64,000 bases of DNA, from contig NZ_JAHTKI010000001.1 of the NCBI RefSeq assembly GCF_019145475.1, positions 496,001 through 560,000 on the forward strand, read 5' to 3'. Origin of the DNA: Pseudomonas botevensis (GTDB lineage: Bacteria > Pseudomonadota > Gammaproteobacteria > Pseudomonadales > Pseudomonadaceae). The position numbers and the translations under genes were made by a program. Shown here piece by piece: positions 62,524 through 64,000 of the stretch. Every line of letters begins with the position of its first letter. Position 1 is the first letter of the stretch. The notes under the pieces are model-generated. The model worked only from the letters and a program-made list of their open reading frames with translations, was not told the DNA's origin and did no database searches.

Positions 62524-63440
62524 GCAGCCTGCTGGTGTTCCCCGGTCAGGGCGCGCAGCAGCCGGGCATGCTCCGGCGTTTGGCGCGGGAAACGCTGGTC
62601 GAGGCCAGTGATGTGCTCGGTGAAGACGTCGGTTTGCTGGATTCGTCTGAAGCGTTGCGCAGCACCCGCGCCGTGCAGTTGTGTTTACTGATTGCGGGTG
62701 TGGCTGCATCGCGCCAGTTGTTGCAAGACGGGGCAACCGTGGATTACGTGGCCGGCCTGTCCATCGGCGCCTATCCGGCGGCGGTAGTGGCCGGGGCTTT
62801 GGGATTCGGCGATGCGCTGCATCTGGTCAGCCTGCGCGGTGAACTGATGCAGCAGGCTTGTCCACAAGGCTTCGGCATGACCGCCATCACCGGTCTGCCA
62901 CTGGCGACGGTGGAAGCGTTGGTCGCGCAAGTCCACGGCAGCGAATCACCGGTTTACCTGGCGAACATCAACGCCGATAACCAGGTGGTGATCGCTGGCA
63001 GCGACCCGGCCATGCACGCGGTCGCCGAACTGGCGCGCAGTTGCGGCGCGGGGTTGGCGAAACGGTTGGCGGTGAGTGTGCCGTCCCATTGTCCGCTGCT
63101 CGATGAACCCGCGCAGGCCCTTGCCGAAGCGTTCGCCAGGGTGCCGATGCAGTCGCCGAACATCGCTTACCTGAGCGGCAGCCGCGCGCGTCCGCTGATC
63201 AAGGTCGACGCCCTGCGCGATGACCTCGCCTTCAACATGTGCCGCGTGGTGGATTGGCGCGGCACCGTGCAAAGCGCCTACGAGCGCGGCGTGCGATTAC
63301 AAATCGAACTGCCGCCCGGTGCGGTGCTGACCGGGCTGGCGCGCCGGGTGTTCGAACAGGGCACGGTCACTGCCTTCGACAGTGCCCGGCTCGACACCCT
63401 GCAAGCGCTGTTGCGTGAGGAGGATGGCCGCCGACCCTAG
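62520..63440 (+). CDS. mdcH: Malonyl-CoA:ACP transacylase MdcH
   Basis: A 306-residue FabD-like transferase that primes MdcC with malonyl from malonyl-CoA. It begins LLVFPGQGAQQPGM, has the nucleophile GLSIGAYPAAVVAGAL (GLSIG instead of FabD GHSLG) and SVPSHCPLLDEPA with the catalytic His. GTG start at 62520 overlaps the mdcG stop (GTGA). Confidence 0.94.
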   Translation: MSSLLVFPGQGAQQPGMLRRLARETLVEASDVLGEDVGLLDSSEALRSTRAVQLCLLIAGVAASRQLLQDGATVDYVAGLSIGAYPAAVVAGALGFGDALHLVSLRGELMQQACPQGFGMTAITGLPLATVEALVAQVHGSESPVYLANINADNQVVIAGSDPAMHAVAELARSCGAGLAKRLAVSVPSHCPLLDEPAQALAEAFARVPMQSPNIAYLSGSRARPLIKVDALRDDLAFNMCRVVDWRGTVQSAYERGVRLQIELPPGAVLTGLARRVFEQGTVTAFDSARLDTLQALLREEDGRRP

Positions 63441-63504
63441 ACCGCCGACTCAAGCTTCGAACAACAAAAACAACATTCGACGATGCACTTTGAGGACTAC
63501 AACA

Positions 63505-63921
63505 ATGATTATTTACGGTGTGGCGCTGCTGGCGATCTGTACGCTGGCGGGAGTGATCATGGGTGACCTGCTTGGCGTGCTGCTGGGGGTCAAATCCAAC
63601 GTGGGCGGGGTCGGCATTGCCATGATCCTGCTGATCTGCGCGCGGTTGTGGATGCAAAAGCGCGGCGGCATGACCAAGGACTGCGAGATGGGCGTCGGCT
63701 TCTGGGGCGCCATGTACATCCCGGTGGTGGTGGCGATGGCCGCGCAACAGAACGTCGTCACCGCGCTGCACGGCGGGCCGGTGGCGGTGCTGGCGGCGAT
63801 CGGTTCGGTGCTGGTCTGCGGCTGCACCATTGCCCTGATCAGCCGGACCCACAAAGGTGAACCGTTGCCCGACGAACCGGTAGAAACCGCGCCGACCGTC
63901 GCCCCGGCAGGAGGTCGCTGA
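63505..63921 (+). CDS. mdcL: Malonate carrier subunit MadL/MdcL
   Basis: A 138-residue membrane protein with about four hydrophobic helices (first MIIYGVALLAICTLAGVIMG) and a hydrophilic tail. It matches MadL, the small half of the two-component malonate carrier. ATG at 63505 is used; a frame from 63382 overlaps mdcH and lacks homology. A 64-bp gap follows mdcH. Confidence 0.92.
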   Translation: MIIYGVALLAICTLAGVIMGDLLGVLLGVKSNVGGVGIAMILLICARLWMQKRGGMTKDCEMGVGFWGAMYIPVVVAMAAQQNVVTALHGGPVAVLAAIGSVLVCGCTIALISRTHKGEPLPDEPVETAPTVAPAGGR

Positions 63922-63922
63922 T

Positions 63923-64000
63923 ATGTGGGATCTCATCGAAAAAGGTCTGGAACACAACGGTCTGATCACCGCTTTCGCCTTCGTCGGCGTCATCATGTGG
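63923..64000 (+). CDS. mdcM: Malonate carrier subunit MadM/MdcM, partial (5' end only)
   Basis: Twenty-six codons are visible, beginning MWDLIEKGLEHNGLITAF, the typical MadM start. AGGAGG lies 10 bp before the ATG, and the gene begins 1 bp after the mdcL stop. The rest, a membrane protein of about 250 residues in the family, is beyond the window. Confidence 0.9.
   Translation, partial: MWDLIEKGLEHNGLITAFAFVGVIMW

Overview
The window is a GC-rich, gene-dense piece of a gamma-proteobacterial chromosome. Gene content and order (rsmD-M16 peptidases-ftsYEX-rpoH-mtgA, the yggU-yggT-proC-yggS-pilT block, pyrR-pyrB-pyrC', pilGHIJ-chpA-chpC and the mdcABCDEGHLM malonate operon), together with GTGGGAGCGGGCTTG-type REP repeats, point to a fluorescent Pseudomonas (P. 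fluorescens group). No rRNA, tRNA, IS element, phage or CRISPR array was seen.

Layout. 1-1195: 3' part of ilvD. 1454-4854: a tightly overlapped four-gene operon on the minus strand, made of a 24-codon peptide gene, a SagB-type flavin dehydrogenase, an AurF-type diiron oxygenase and an MFS exporter. It sits behind a locally AT-rich promoter region. This is the best candidate in the window for an undescribed system, probably a small peptide-derived natural product pathway. 5169-9700: rlmI, an HDOD protein, mutM, a small exported protein, a YfhL-type ferredoxin and coaD. 9816-14312: a GMC oxidoreductase, a Tat-signal lipoprotein-like partner and a coniferyl-type aldehyde dehydrogenase, divergent from a TetR regulator. 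14341-17122: a rhodanese, an AraC regulator and a YheT hydrolase.

17186-23571 carries two M16 peptidase pairs, each one HxxEH-positive and one HxxEH-negative gene, on either side of rsmD. 23915-28101 is ftsY-ftsE-ftsX and rpoH, closed by a strong terminator. 28189-35720 holds mtgA, a DUF423 protein, thiS, thiG, trmB, a DUF3392 protein, hemW, rdgB, a DUF4426 protein, metW and metX. 35948-40949 holds yggU, yggT, proC, yggS, pilT, an NlpC/P60 hydrolase and a double-TM2 membrane protein. 40985-46920 is a minus-strand run: pyrC' (dihydroorotase-like, metal ligands lost), pyrB, pyrR, ruvX, yqgE/algH, tonB and gshB.

47146-57130 is the Pil-Chp chemosensory cluster that controls type IV pili (pilG, pilH, pilI, pilJ, chpA, chpC), with a REP doublet between pilI and pilJ; the retraction ATPase pilT is elsewhere in the window. 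57442 to the end is the malonate decarboxylase operon, nearly every gene overlapping the next, running into the malonate carrier genes and cut by the window edge in the second carrier subunit. Several starts were moved from the longest open frame to an internal ATG or GTG with a better Shine-Dalgarno sequence or family fit; these are noted in the entries.
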